From: CAVPHV01 sp963821095
Lineage (GTDB): Bacteria; Actinomycetota; Acidimicrobiia; Spongiisociales; UBA5794
DNA: 64,000 nt
Assembly (NCBI GenBank): GCA_963821095.1
Contig: CAWGCJ010000023.1
Location: 62,001-126,000 of the forward strand
Reading direction: 5' to 3'
The position numbers and the translations under genes are program-made. The notes beneath the pieces were generated by a model, which did no database searches, was not told the DNA's origin, and saw nothing but the letters and a program-made list of their open reading frames with translations. Positions 9,465 to 18,644 of the stretch are shown here, one piece after another (position 1 is the first letter of the stretch; every line of letters starts with the position of its first letter).

Positions 9465-9796
9465 GAACCTGCCACACCACCGACGATCTTCTCTTCGCAT
9501 TCGTCGACGGCGCTGACCTCGCCGATTTCCAGGACCTCGACTCTCACGTGGAGACATGCGACGAGTGCCAGGCTTTCCTCGCCGAAGTGTGGGAGGGCGA
9601 ACTCAGCCACGACCTGCGCGAACCGGTGATTCGCCGCATCCGATTTGACCAGTTCCTCAGCGAAATCGTCGGCTTCGGCGTGAACATCGTCTCCGCCATG
9701 GGTCGCGCCACCGCCGAGTACACCTTCGGAGTCGATGACACCCACCGCGATGGCCGAAGCGATGACGCTCCGCGAGGCAGACGCAGATCCTGCTGA
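9461..9796 (+). CDS. Zinc-finger anti-sigma factor
   Basis: Begins ATG 9461 inside the stop of the sigma factor gene (ATGA). The N-terminal 30 residues hold the anti-sigma zinc-finger pattern CHTTDDLLFAF...DSHVETCDECQ (H and two Cys, with an upstream Cys). It probably binds and inhibits the adjacent ECF sigma factor. There is no transmembrane helix, so it would be a soluble anti-sigma. The last 25 residues in this frame are Arg/Ser-rich. From about 9728 the next frame reads ESMTPTAMAEAMTLREADAD and an acidic tail to a stop at 9848, so a one-base indel near 9727 may hide the true end. Confidence 0.8.
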   Translation: MRTCHTTDDLLFAFVDGADLADFQDLDSHVETCDECQAFLAEVWEGELSHDLREPVIRRIRFDQFLSEIVGFGVNIVSAMGRATAEYTFGVDDTHRDGRSDDAPRGRRRSC

Positions 9797-9866
9797 CGCA
9801 GCCGCCTCTGAGGCAGGGGATGATGAAGCGGGCGAATCCGCCCCGTAGGCTGGGGGAAGGGTCGGC

Positions 9867-10592
9867 ATGGAAGGAGACATCGTGGAGCGGCTTGTGACGG
9901 CCGGCATCGTCGTGGCCATCGCGTTGGTCATCTGGATCATCGGGCGGGTGCTCAAGAAGAAGCTGCCCGATCAGTGGGGCGACCTGGTCGGTCAACTCAC
10001 TCCCGTGCTCGTCCTTGCCGTGCTCGTGGTCGGCGCTCTCGTTGTGGTCGACCCCGACCAGGCCGAACAGTTGGCCGACTCATTCATTCGTTCGGTGCCG
10101 GACCTCATGGTGGCGGTCATCATCGTGATCATTGCTCGGGCCCTGGGACGGATTGTCGGCTTGCTGGTCGAGGCGGGTCTGCGGGGGTTCTCCCCGGCGA
10201 TCGCGGGCCGCGCTCGCCTGATCACGTCGTCACTCATCCTCGGCATCGGCGTGATCATCGCGCTGCAGCAGATCGGGATCTCGACGGACATCATCCTGGT
10301 CCTCGTGGCCGCAGTCGCCTTCGGCGCAGCCCTGTCTTTGGCGTTGGCCGCGGGCCTTGGCTCGGTACCCATCGCCCGGCAGGTCTCGGCCGGCCGCCAT
10401 GTCCACCGTCGCTACGAGCCGGGTGACAGAGTGCGGATCGGTGATGTCGAGGGAGCGGTGATCGAGATCGGGCTTTCCACGACTCGGATCCAGGTGTCGG
10501 ACCATCGGGCCATGGACGTGCCCAACGCGGAATTCCTCGCGGCCGCGGTTAGCGTCGAGACCAGTTCAGGCGACACATCATCAAGCGCCTAG
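9867..10592 (+). CDS. MscS-like small membrane protein
   Basis: 241 residues with four or five hydrophobic helices (about residues 8-30, 45-65, 78-100, 115-135, 145-165), then a small soluble domain. The domain YEPGDRVRIGDVEGAVIEIGLSTTRIQVSDHRAMDVPNAEFLA is the beta domain typical of mechanosensitive channels of the MscS family. The pore helix is replaced by AVAFGAALSLALAAGLGSVPIARQV, which is Ala/Gly-rich as in MscS. It is shorter than E. coli MscS (286). It may be a pressure-relief channel in the inner membrane or a related protein without channel activity. Confidence 0.7.
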   Translation: MEGDIVERLVTAGIVVAIALVIWIIGRVLKKKLPDQWGDLVGQLTPVLVLAVLVVGALVVVDPDQAEQLADSFIRSVPDLMVAVIIVIIARALGRIVGLLVEAGLRGFSPAIAGRARLITSSLILGIGVIIALQQIGISTDIILVLVAAVAFGAALSLALAAGLGSVPIARQVSAGRHVHRRYEPGDRVRIGDVEGAVIEIGLSTTRIQVSDHRAMDVPNAEFLAAAVSVETSSGDTSSSA

Positions 10593-10634
10593 GTGTGCCA
10601 AGGTGTGACAGCCGGGATCGTGAACTCACATTGT

Positions 10635-11513
10635 TCAAGAGACGCCTAGACCTGCGACCACCTCTGCCACGAAGGCGGCATCTTCCGGGCTGACCGGGAG
10701 CAAGGGGCGGCGGGGGAATCCGGCATGGAGGCCACGGGCATTCGCCGCTGCCTTTGTTCCTGGAAGTCCGAAGGCTTCAACTTCCTTCACGATTGCGGTG
10801 AGTCGCCCTTGATGCACCTCCGCATCGGCCTGCAACACTGCGCTGGCGGCGACAATCTTGGCGATGAGCTCTGAGGCGTAGTTGCCGCTGGCGTTGATGG
10901 CGCCGTAACCGCCGGCCGCCATCGACGGCGCCAGAGCGATCGAAGCCCCGGCGAACATCAAGAAGAGATCGTCGAGGCTGGATGCGATCTCCTTGATCCT
11001 GACAGGGCGAGCTCCCGAGTCCTTCATACCAAAGATGTTGGGATGGGCGGCAAGGGTTACCACGGCGTCCACCGGGATCTCGTAACCGGTCACCCGCGGG
11101 ACTGAGTACAGGTAGACCGGCAGGGGTGAGGCAGTGGCAACGTCGAGGTAGTAATGGACGACGGCAGCGTGATTGCCCCGGGCCATCGACGTCGGCGTGA
11201 TCACCAACACGGCGTCGGCGCCTCCATCGGCCGCTTCGGAGATTTGTGTCAGTGCCTGACGCACCGACTCCCCGGAGACACCGCCGAGAAGGAACGGGTC
11301 GCTACCGAGCTCACTGCGGGCCGCGGTGAGGAGCCACTTCCGCTCACCAGGTTCGAGATAGGGGCCTTCTCCCGTCGAGCCGGCGATGAGAAACCCTTGA
11401 CAGCCGCGGGCCTGGAGTGTTGCCAGGTTGTGGAGATGTGCGGCTTCATTCAGTTCCCCGGCCGCAGTGAATGGCGTTATCACCGCCGGCATCACATTTG
11501 GTGGGGTGCGCAT
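10635..11513 (-). CDS. Dihydrodipicolinate synthase (DapA/NAL) family lyase
   Basis: A 292-residue class I aldolase-type TIM barrel. The family marks are GSTGEGPYL (T47 of the substrate loop), Y136 in YLYSVPRVTG and the Schiff-base lysine K164 in IFGMKDSG. Members join or split pyruvate and an aldehyde: DapA makes the lysine and cell-wall precursor, others act on sialic acid, keto-deoxy sugars or hydroxyproline products. In genuine DapA the motif after the tyrosine is usually NVPGRT; here it is SVPRVTG. There are no lysine-pathway neighbours, so a catabolic member is as likely as DapA. It stands alone between genes on either side. Confidence 0.82.
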   Translation of the reverse strand: MRTPPNVMPAVITPFTAAGELNEAAHLHNLATLQARGCQGFLIAGSTGEGPYLEPGERKWLLTAARSELGSDPFLLGGVSGESVRQALTQISEAADGGADAVLVITPTSMARGNHAAVVHYYLDVATASPLPVYLYSVPRVTGYEIPVDAVVTLAAHPNIFGMKDSGARPVRIKEIASSLDDLFLMFAGASIALAPSMAAGGYGAINASGNYASELIAKIVAASAVLQADAEVHQGRLTAIVKEVEAFGLPGTKAAANARGLHAGFPRRPLLPVSPEDAAFVAEVVAGLGVS

Positions 11514-11576
11514 CGGATAGAGATTAGGAGATTTGTGGCGGCCTGAATCGATCGCGCCCGCCAGATGTCACTCCTG

Positions 11577-13025
11577 CTACACCGTGTAGGTAGTTGATGA
11601 CACGTCGCCGCCCTCGCCGGTCCAGTTGGTGTGAAAGAACTCGCCGCGGGCTTCATCGATCCGCTCGTAGGTGTGTGCCCCGAAGTAGTCGCGTTGCGCC
11701 TGGATCAGATTCGCCGGAGTTCGCCCTGAGCGGTAGCCGTCGTAGAACGCCAACGCAGAGGAATAGGCGGGTACTGCGATCCCGGCCGCACTGGCCCGGG
11801 CGACGGTGCGACGCCATCCCCCCTGCGCCGCCGTTATCTCGCCGGCAAAGAAGGGTTGCAGGAGCAGGCTGCGGACTTCGGGGCGGTCGCGATAGGCCGT
11901 CATCACTTCTCCGAGGAACCGTGAGCGGATGATGCAGCCGCCCCGCCACATCGAGGCAATCGAGCTGAAGTCGAGATCCCAGCCGTATTCGTTCGCAGCC
12001 GCGTCGAGGAGCATGAACCCCTGAGCGTACGAAGTGATCTTGGAGGCGTAGAGCGCGTCGTGTAGGTCGGTGAGGATCTCGGTGCGGTCTCCCTTGATGT
12101 GTGGCGACGGTCCGTCGAGCACAGCGGCGGCGGCAACTCGGTCATCCTTGAGTGAGGAAACGATGCGGGCGTAGACGGCCTCCGCCACCAGCGTGACCGG
12201 CTCGCCGAGGTCCATCGACGACATCACCGTCCACTTGCCGGTGCCCTTCTGTCCGGCGGTGTCGAGGATCTTCTCGAGCAACGGTTCACCGGCTTCGTCG
12301 CGAAAGGCGAGGATCTCGGCCGTGATCTCGATGAGGTAGGAATCCAGCTTGTCCCGATTCCACTCGGCGAATACGGTGTGCATCTCATCGTGGTTCATGC
12401 CGAGTCCGCGATGCATTAGGTCGTAGGCCTCCGCAATCACCTGCATGTCACCGTATTCGATGCCGTTGTGCACCATCTTGACGTAGTGGCCGGAACCGTC
12501 GCTGCTGATCCAATCGCTGCAGGGGACGCCATCGACGTGGGCGGCAATGGTCTGGAAGACGGACTGCACCTCAGGCCATGCCGACGTGGTGCCACCGGGC
12601 ATGATCGAAGGACCGTTCCGAGCCCCCTCCTCGCCCCCGGAGACGCCGGTCCCGACGTACCGCAGGCCGGCGGCCTCGACCTCGGCGGTGCGTCGAATCG
12701 TGTCGGTGAACAGTGAGTTGCCGCCGTCGATGATGATGTCACCGGGCGATAGCAGCGGAACGAGCCCATCGATGGTCGCATCCACCGCGGGGCCGGCTTT
12801 GATCATCAGCATGATGCGGCGTGGTGGCTCGAGTGCCGCCACCAACTCGTGCAGCGAGTGGACTCCAACGACCGCGGTCCCCGCGGCTTCGCCGGCGATG
12901 AATTCATCGACTCGGTCGGTGGTCCGGTTGTAGGCCGCCACCGTGAAGCCATGGTCGTCCATGTTGAGGATGAGATTGCGGCCCATCACGGCGAGGCCGA
13001 TGACGCCGATGTCGGCTGTGGTCAC
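11577..13025 (-). CDS. gnd: 6-phosphogluconate dehydrogenase, decarboxylating
   Basis: The oxidative pentose phosphate enzyme that turns 6-phosphogluconate into ribulose 5-phosphate, CO2 and NADPH; 482 residues, the usual length. The NADP-binding loop is IGVIGLAVMGRNL, followed by YNRT, GGNS, SGGEEGARNGPSIMPGG and the catalytic KMVHNGIEYGDMQ. The C-terminal half is complete through FHTNWTGEGG. GTG 13025 is preferred because GAGGAG lies just upstream and the conserved start TADIGVIGLAVMG follows directly; longer readings add a non-conserved leader. The gene is divergent from a methyltransferase. Confidence 0.96.
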   Translation of the reverse strand: MTTADIGVIGLAVMGRNLILNMDDHGFTVAAYNRTTDRVDEFIAGEAAGTAVVGVHSLHELVAALEPPRRIMLMIKAGPAVDATIDGLVPLLSPGDIIIDGGNSLFTDTIRRTAEVEAAGLRYVGTGVSGGEEGARNGPSIMPGGTTSAWPEVQSVFQTIAAHVDGVPCSDWISSDGSGHYVKMVHNGIEYGDMQVIAEAYDLMHRGLGMNHDEMHTVFAEWNRDKLDSYLIEITAEILAFRDEAGEPLLEKILDTAGQKGTGKWTVMSSMDLGEPVTLVAEAVYARIVSSLKDDRVAAAAVLDGPSPHIKGDRTEILTDLHDALYASKITSYAQGFMLLDAAANEYGWDLDFSSIASMWRGGCIIRSRFLGEVMTAYRDRPEVRSLLLQPFFAGEITAAQGGWRRTVARASAAGIAVPAYSSALAFYDGYRSGRTPANLIQAQRDYFGAHTYERIDEARGEFFHTNWTGEGGDVSSTTYTV

Positions 13026-13149
13026 GGTCGTTGTCTCCTCGGGTCGGTGCGACGGCATGACGTCGCGGTCCTGCGTAACGGCCCTGCCGCTCGCACCTCG
13101 GGAATGGGGACGGCGCGGCCGCGGCAACAATACCGATAGGATCGCGGTG

Positions 13150-14001
13150 ATGGCTCCTTCGCACACTTTTGATCTCGAGCTCTTCCTCCAACTGAATGAG
13201 GAATACGAAGCCAAGCCGGTGGTGGCTCGACCGCGCACCTTCGACGAGCAGTCCCTGGACCAAGGCGCAGCGAGGCGCCTCAGCAATGTTGAGCGAAGGG
13301 TCGATCTATCGGACAAGCGAGTTCTCGAGATCGGTTCGGGGCGGGGTCACATCTGTCGAAGGCTCGCCGATCACTACGGCTGCGAGGTCGTGGGGGTCGA
13401 CATCAAGGAGTACGACCAGTGGGAGAGCCTGAGCGGGCGCAACGTCGACCTGCGGATCCACGACGTGTCGGCAGACGACAACGCCGCGCTAGGCACGTTT
13501 GATTTGATCCTGTCCTTTGCCGTGTGGGAACACGTCGAGCATCCGTATGCGGCGCTGCAGGGGGTCAAGGAGCTGCTCGGCCCCGAGGGCAGGGCCTATA
13601 TCTACGCCAACCTCTATCGCGGTCCCAAAGCGTCACATCGCTATCGGGACATCTACTTCCCATGGCCGCATCTGCTGTTCACCGATGAGGTGTTCGAGGA
13701 GTTCTACCTGCACACCATCGGACGGAAGAAGCGGGCGGCGTGGGTGAACAAGCTGACGGCGGCGCACTACACGTTCTACTTCGACCAACTCGACCTCGTC
13801 CCCGAACAACTCTTCTACTCGAAGGATGCGTTCGACGCCGAGCTCTACGCCCGCTTCGAGGACGTGCTTGGTCGCTACCCACGCTTCGACCTGAGCCACG
13901 ACTTCATCAACGCCGTGCTGCGGCACCGAGATGCAGCCATGATCGAGCCGCCGACCCCAGCTAGGCGCGGTGCGCTGTCCCTCTTCCGCCGCGGCTCCTA
14001 G
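13150..14001 (+). CDS. Class I SAM-dependent methyltransferase
   Basis: A 283-residue methyltransferase. SAM-binding motif I is VLEIGSGRGHICRRL (about 58-72), with VVGVDIKEY as motif II and FDLILSFAVWEHVEHPYAALQGVKELLGPEGRAYIY covering the post-motif region. The C-terminal half contains RDIYFPWPHLLFTDEVFEEFY and other aromatic stretches seen in glycan or lipid methyltransferases, but no substrate can be named. ATG 13150 is the first start in frame after the divergent promoter gap with gnd. It converges on and overlaps by four bases the end of the peptidase gene. Confidence 0.8.
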   Translation: MAPSHTFDLELFLQLNEEYEAKPVVARPRTFDEQSLDQGAARRLSNVERRVDLSDKRVLEIGSGRGHICRRLADHYGCEVVGVDIKEYDQWESLSGRNVDLRIHDVSADDNAALGTFDLILSFAVWEHVEHPYAALQGVKELLGPEGRAYIYANLYRGPKASHRYRDIYFPWPHLLFTDEVFEEFYLHTIGRKKRAAWVNKLTAAHYTFYFDQLDLVPEQLFYSKDAFDAELYARFEDVLGRYPRFDLSHDFINAVLRHRDAAMIEPPTPARRGALSLFRRGS

Positions 14002-15521
14002 GACGGGAAGTTGGGGATGTCCTCGCCGTACAACCAGCGGTCGAAGAGGTCGCCGAGGTCCTGTCCCGAAGCCTCTTCGGCGACGGCGATGAAGTCTGCG
14101 GTCGTTGCGGTCGACCCGTTGTAGCGGGCGAAGTAGGTCTGGAGTGTCGTGAAGAACGCCTCGTCTCCGACCGTGAGACGCAGTGCATGCAGCGTCATGG
14201 CGCCGACTCGGTAGACCGACGTGTTGAAGAGGTCGTCGTGGGGCGGGGTGCCTACTGGTGGCAGGGTCAGCGAGCCGGACTCGCTCAATTCGACAAGCCG
14301 GTTGCGCTCTGCAGTGATTCCCACCGCAAGGAACTCAGGGCCCTGCTGCTCCTCGAGCCACAACCACTCGGCGTATGAGGCAAACCCTTCGTTGAGCCAG
14401 ATGTCCTCCCAGGTTTCCGTGCTGACCGCGTCTCCGAACCACTGGTGGGCCAATTCGTGAACGATGATCGCCTCGTTGCTCTCGAGGCCGGCGCCGAAGA
14501 TGGAGAGGGTCTGGTTCTCGAGGGCGGCCGGAAAATCATCGACCACGGCAATCCCGTAGGTCGAGAATGGATATGGGCCGAATCGGTCGGCGAGGAAGGC
14601 GATCATTTCGCCCTGGCGCTGTACGGCCACCGGGGGAGCGGCGGCGAGGTGCGCAGGGAGGACATTGCGCACCGGCACGCCGGCGACCTGGGCAGACGCG
14701 GTGTCTTCCACGATCTCGAAGTCGCCGACCACGATGGTGGCGAGATACGGGGCCATCGGATCGTTCATCTCCCACACCCACGTGGCGCCAGCGGCAGTTG
14801 GCACGGTTTCCACCAGCGTGCCATTCGCTGCGGCGATGACCGACTCGGGAACGGTGACGTGGAACGTGTAGGTGGCCTTGTCGCGGGGGTGGTCGTTGTT
14901 CGGGAACCACGAGTGGGCGGCATCCGGTTGGGCGACGACGTAATGGTGGCCGGACGGGGTCGACTGCCATCCCATGCCGAAGGCAATGGCCCGCGAAGCA
15001 ACCGGCTCCGGGCGGCCGGCATACGCAACGGTGGTGGTGAACGTCGTCCCCGTGGGGATCGCGGCAGACAAGTCGATGACCAACTCAGATCCCTGTCGTT
15101 CGTAGTCGGCAGGCGTGTCATCGATGAGGAGCGACGTGACCTCAAACCCGGCGAAGTCAAGGTTAAATCGATCGAGATCCATTGTGGCGACGGACGTGAT
15201 CGTGGTGGTGGCGACGAGGTCGCCGGTGACCGGATCGAGGTCGAGTTCGAGGAGGTAGTGGTCGACGTCGTAGCCACCGTTGCCTAGATCCGGGTAGAAG
15301 GGATCGCCGATCCCTGCGGCTCCTGCCGCGCCGACCGGAGCCACAGTGGCCTCAGGTGGCGCCGAGGTCGTGGTCGACGGGCCTGCGATTGTGGTCGTGG
15401 TGGTCAGGTCGGTCGTCGTGGTGGTGGTCGGGCCGGTCGTCGTGGTCGTGTCACCAAGGCCGGACCCAGAGCATGCTCCGCTCAGAGTGGCGACGACGAC
15501 GACAGCGATAACCCAACGCAT
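13998..15521 (-). CDS. Secreted M1-family metallopeptidase (lipoprotein)
   Basis: A 507-residue zinc aminopeptidase-type protein. The signal peptide ends in a lipobox (LSGAC, Cys17), followed by a Thr-rich linker to about residue 60. The N-terminal beta domain covers about 70-270. The catalytic domain has the HExxH motif HELAHQWFGD (H355, E356, H359) and the third zinc ligand E378 in WLNEGFASYAEW. The upstream AALENQT replaces the GAMEN motif. At 507 residues it lacks the large helical C-terminal domain of PepN, as do other short M1 enzymes. It would trim peptides on the outer face of the membrane. It is a paralogue of the gene at 16025, with a DUF4234 gene between them. Confidence 0.88.
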   Translation of the reverse strand: MRWVIAVVVVATLSGACSGSGLGDTTTTTGPTTTTTTDLTTTTTIAGPSTTTSAPPEATVAPVGAAGAAGIGDPFYPDLGNGGYDVDHYLLELDLDPVTGDLVATTTITSVATMDLDRFNLDFAGFEVTSLLIDDTPADYERQGSELVIDLSAAIPTGTTFTTTVAYAGRPEPVASRAIAFGMGWQSTPSGHHYVVAQPDAAHSWFPNNDHPRDKATYTFHVTVPESVIAAANGTLVETVPTAAGATWVWEMNDPMAPYLATIVVGDFEIVEDTASAQVAGVPVRNVLPAHLAAAPPVAVQRQGEMIAFLADRFGPYPFSTYGIAVVDDFPAALENQTLSIFGAGLESNEAIIVHELAHQWFGDAVSTETWEDIWLNEGFASYAEWLWLEEQQGPEFLAVGITAERNRLVELSESGSLTLPPVGTPPHDDLFNTSVYRVGAMTLHALRLTVGDEAFFTTLQTYFARYNGSTATTADFIAVAEEASGQDLGDLFDRWLYGEDIPNFPS

Positions 15522-15574
15522 GGCCTGCAGAGTACGGCTCGGCCGGAACAAACTGAGCGCTGGGCCGGGGAGAC

Positions 15575-15967
15575 TCAGACGCCGGTGGCCGGCGGGGCGC
15601 CGCGGGCGATCCAGAAGTCGTTGATGGCACCCTGAATCTTCACGTACCAAACGATCTGGCCAATCAACGGAAGCAAGAACCACAGGCCCCACAGGGCGTT
15701 GATCGGCGGATGCTCGCCGGCCTCTTCGTACATCTTTCCAACCTCGTCGGCCATCAGGAACATGGTGACCGGCAGGATGAAGAGCGTCATCAGCAGGTAG
15801 AAGATGCCGCCGAGGCCCTGGTTGCGGTAGCGCTTGAGATCCTCGCCGCTCCAGAAGGACCAGAACAGAGTCCAGATCCCGAAGGTGAAGATGGTCACCA
15901 AGATGGTCAGTCCGATCGAACGTGGCTTGCCGATGGGGCCCGTCGACTGGCGTGGTTGAGTAGTCAT
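15575..15967 (-). CDS. DUF4234 membrane protein
   Basis: A 130-residue protein with three or four hydrophobic segments. The stretch IGKPRSIGLTILVTIFTFGIWTLFWSFWSGEDLKRYR is the signature start of DUF4234 proteins, followed by GLGGIFYLLMTLFILPVTMF and WFLLPLIGQIVWYVKIQGAINDFW. The biochemical role of the family is not known. It lies between two M1-like peptidase genes on the same strand, with about 55 bp on either side, so it may be co-transcribed with them. Confidence 0.75.
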   Translation of the reverse strand: MTTQPRQSTGPIGKPRSIGLTILVTIFTFGIWTLFWSFWSGEDLKRYRNQGLGGIFYLLMTLFILPVTMFLMADEVGKMYEEAGEHPPINALWGLWFLLPLIGQIVWYVKIQGAINDFWIARGAPPATGV

Positions 15968-16024
15968 GCCATCGAGTGTAGATGGCGCGTCCCCGACCTT
16001 TGGACCGATTGCGTCCGGTTAGCC

Positions 16025-17494
16025 CTAGGGGAAGCCGGGGAGGGTGTCGCCGTGGAACCAGGCGTCGAAATAGAAATCGAGGCTCTCGCCTGCGGTGGCT
16101 TCTGCGATGTCGACCAGCGCCGCAGTCGTGCCGAAACTCCCGGCAAAGGTGTCGTGGAAGGTCCCCAGGGTCTCGAAGAAGGCCTCGTCGCCGATCTTGA
16201 GACGGAGGGCGTGGAGGAAGGTGGCGCCGTAGACGAACACCCCGTCCACGTAGACGTCCCCCTCCGGCGGGTCGTCCGGAGCAGGCCAACTCGAATTCTT
16301 CACCTTGGCGCGGCCACCCTTGGCGGCGAGTTCGAGGGCGTTCTTGCCGATGATGCGTTGTAGCCACATCCACTCTGCGTAGGTCGGAACGCCGGTGGAC
16401 AACCAGACGTTCGACCACGTTGCGAACCCGGCGTCATCTCCAAACCAGTGTCGGGTCAGGTCACGAACGATGCGCCCGCTGAAGGCGTCGCCGGCGAGTT
16501 CGTCGGGAGAAATGATCGACCATGTGTGGCCGGGCAGCATGGTCGCCACTCCATCGACCACGATCACACCGTATGAGGCTGCGGGAAAGCGGCCAAAACG
16601 CCTCTCGAGGAACGCCATGGCATCGGCGACCACGGCCAACTCGGCCGGCATGGCTTCGGCACCGGCAGCCACGACATGGCGCACTTCGACGCCGGTTGCG
16701 GCCGAGGTGGGTACATCCTCGACCAGGGTGAACTCGCCGATCAGCATGACGAGCGAGTGGGGGGCGATCTCGCCGGCGGTCTCCCACTCGAAGAGCCGGG
16801 TGGTCTCGCGGTCGAGATGGCGCTCCAGCGAACCCGAAGCCACCACTGTCAGCGGCGGCGGGACGGTGACGGAAAGGGTGAATCGTGCCCGGTCACTGGG
16901 ATGATCGTTGACGGGGAACCAGGTGTGAGCCCCATCCGGGTCGTTGCGAACCAGGATCTCGCCGCCCGGCAGGGTGATCCACCCGACCTGGCCGCGGGCG
17001 AGCTCCGAGCGAGCCGGCTCCGGGCTACCTCGGTAGGCGACGGTAACCACAAACTCCTCGCCGGCCCCGATCGGGGTGGCTGGAGTCACGATGAGCTCGT
17101 GGCCCCGACGGCCCAGATCTGCAGTCTGGTCATTCACCGTCAGCCGGTCGATGACGAAGCCGGTGAAGTCGAGATTGAAGACAGCGAGGTCGGTTGTGGC
17201 GGTGGCAGTGATCACGACCTCGGCCGAGAGGATTGTCGTGCCGGGGTCCCAGGTGAGGGTGAGGTCGTAATGAGCGGCGTCATAGCCGCCGTTGCCGAGG
17301 GTGGGGGCCAGCGGATCGCCCATCCCGTCTTGGGTCGCCTCGAGGTTGAGGGCCGCCTGGGAAGCGAAGGCGACGGTCGACGTTGTTGCCTGTGACGTCG
17401 ACGCTGGTTGGGGAGTCTCGGCACAGCCCGCGGCAGCCAGCGCCACCATCAGGGCACCAACGATGAGCGCTCGTGGTGTATGTCCTCGGGTCAC
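16025..17494 (-). CDS. M1-like lipoprotein lacking the zinc site (predicted pseudoenzyme)
   Basis: A paralogue of the neighbouring M1 peptidase, 489 residues, with lipobox AAGC (Cys24). GTG 17494 is chosen because GGAGGA lies 6 nt upstream; a GTG 24 nt further out has no such site. The domain order matches the paralogue: DPLAPTLGNGGYDAAHYDLTL opens the beta domain. The catalytic motif aligned to VHELAHQWFGD reads VRDLTRHWFGD, and WLNEGFASYAEW reads WLSTGVPTYAEW. Both zinc histidines, the catalytic glutamate and the third ligand are therefore all lost, while the surrounding fold residues are kept. The frame is intact and coding-like, so this looks like a maintained binding or regulatory protein rather than decay. 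Confidence 0.82.
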   Translation of the reverse strand: MTRGHTPRALIVGALMVALAAAGCAETPQPASTSQATTSTVAFASQAALNLEATQDGMGDPLAPTLGNGGYDAAHYDLTLTWDPGTTILSAEVVITATATTDLAVFNLDFTGFVIDRLTVNDQTADLGRRGHELIVTPATPIGAGEEFVVTVAYRGSPEPARSELARGQVGWITLPGGEILVRNDPDGAHTWFPVNDHPSDRARFTLSVTVPPPLTVVASGSLERHLDRETTRLFEWETAGEIAPHSLVMLIGEFTLVEDVPTSAATGVEVRHVVAAGAEAMPAELAVVADAMAFLERRFGRFPAASYGVIVVDGVATMLPGHTWSIISPDELAGDAFSGRIVRDLTRHWFGDDAGFATWSNVWLSTGVPTYAEWMWLQRIIGKNALELAAKGGRAKVKNSSWPAPDDPPEGDVYVDGVFVYGATFLHALRLKIGDEAFFETLGTFHDTFAGSFGTTAALVDIAEATAGESLDFYFDAWFHGDTLPGFP

Positions 17495-17573
17495 CGTAAA
17501 TCCTCCAGGTTCCTTCACTCATCGGCCTAAACGAGCGATGGCTGGAGTGTGGCTTGCGCGGAATTTGGTCCGC

Positions 17574-18644
17574 TCAGGCGATGGCGGCCGCGACGGCGTC
17601 ACCCATCTGCGTGGTCGTCACCCAGGGACCGCCGGCCGCGATGTCCGGAGTGCGCAGACCGGCGTCGAGCACGGCTTCAACCGCGGCTTCGACCACGGCC
17701 GCTTCGTCGTTGAGATGGAGCGAGTGCCGTAGCGCCATCGCCGCCGCCAGGATGGTGGCGAGCGGGTTGGCAACACCGGTGCCCGCGATGTCCGGCGCCG
17801 AACCGTGGATTGGCTCGTAGAGACCGGGGCCGGAATCACCGAGGGAGGCCGACGGCAGCATCCCCATCGACCCCGGCAGCATCGAAGCCTCATCGGTGAG
17901 AATGTCCCCGAACATGTTCCCGGTTACGACCACATCGAAGGTCGCCGGCCTGCTGATCAGGTGCATCGCCATCGCATCGACCAGAACCACCTCGTAGGTG
18001 ATGTCGGGGAACTCCTCGGCGACAACAGCGGCCGCTACCCGGCGCCACAGACGCGACACCTCGAGCACATTCGCTTTGTCGACTGAGGTGAGCCGGCCAC
18101 GGCGGTCGCGAGCCGCAGCCGCCGCCAGCCGAACGATTCGCTCGATCTCCTCGACGTGGTATTCCATGACGGAGCGGGCACTGCGGCCATCGGCGCTGGT
18201 GGAATGCTCGCCGAAGTAGATCCCACCGGTGAGTTCCCTGAAGAACAGAATGTCGACTCCATCGATGAGGTCGCGGCGCAATGGTGACGCCGCGATGAGT
18301 TGATGGTGGGCGGTCACCGGCCGCAGATTGGCGTACAGACCCAGTTCGCGTCGCAAGGCGAGCAGTCCCGCTTCGGGGCGGGTCTTGGCGGTCGGGTCGT
18401 CCCACTTGGGCCCACCGACCGCCCCGAGCAGTACCGCATCAGACGCCCGAGATGCCTCGAGCGTCGCGGCCGGTAGCGGATCGCCGAACTGGTCGATGGC
18501 GATTCCGCCGACGGCGTGGGATTCGAAGCTGAAGCGGTGGTTGAAGCGGACGGCCACCGCCTCGAGAACCTTGCGGCCCTCCGCGATGACCTCCGGCCCG
18601 ATGCCGTCGCCGGGCAGGAGGACGAACGAGGCGGTCACCGTCAT
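17574..18644 (-). CDS. leuB: 3-isopropylmalate dehydrogenase
   Basis: Oxidises and decarboxylates 3-isopropylmalate in leucine synthesis; 356 residues, the usual size. Marks are LLPGDGIGPEVIAEG at the N-terminus, LLGAVGGPKWDD, the substrate loop RPEAGLLALRRELGLYANLRP, VDKANVLEVSRLWRR, the metal site VDAMAMHLI and VTGNMFGDILTDEASMLPGSMGMLPSASLG, and the NAD-binding HGSAPDIAGTGVANPLATI. Its start overlaps the leuA stop (ATGA), making it the last gene of the ilvB-ilvN-leuA-leuB run. Confidence 0.97.
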   Translation of the reverse strand: MTVTASFVLLPGDGIGPEVIAEGRKVLEAVAVRFNHRFSFESHAVGGIAIDQFGDPLPAATLEASRASDAVLLGAVGGPKWDDPTAKTRPEAGLLALRRELGLYANLRPVTAHHQLIAASPLRRDLIDGVDILFFRELTGGIYFGEHSTSADGRSARSVMEYHVEEIERIVRLAAAAARDRRGRLTSVDKANVLEVSRLWRRVAAAVVAEEFPDITYEVVLVDAMAMHLISRPATFDVVVTGNMFGDILTDEASMLPGSMGMLPSASLGDSGPGLYEPIHGSAPDIAGTGVANPLATILAAAMALRHSLHLNDEAAVVEAAVEAVLDAGLRTPDIAAGGPWVTTTQMGDAVAAAIA

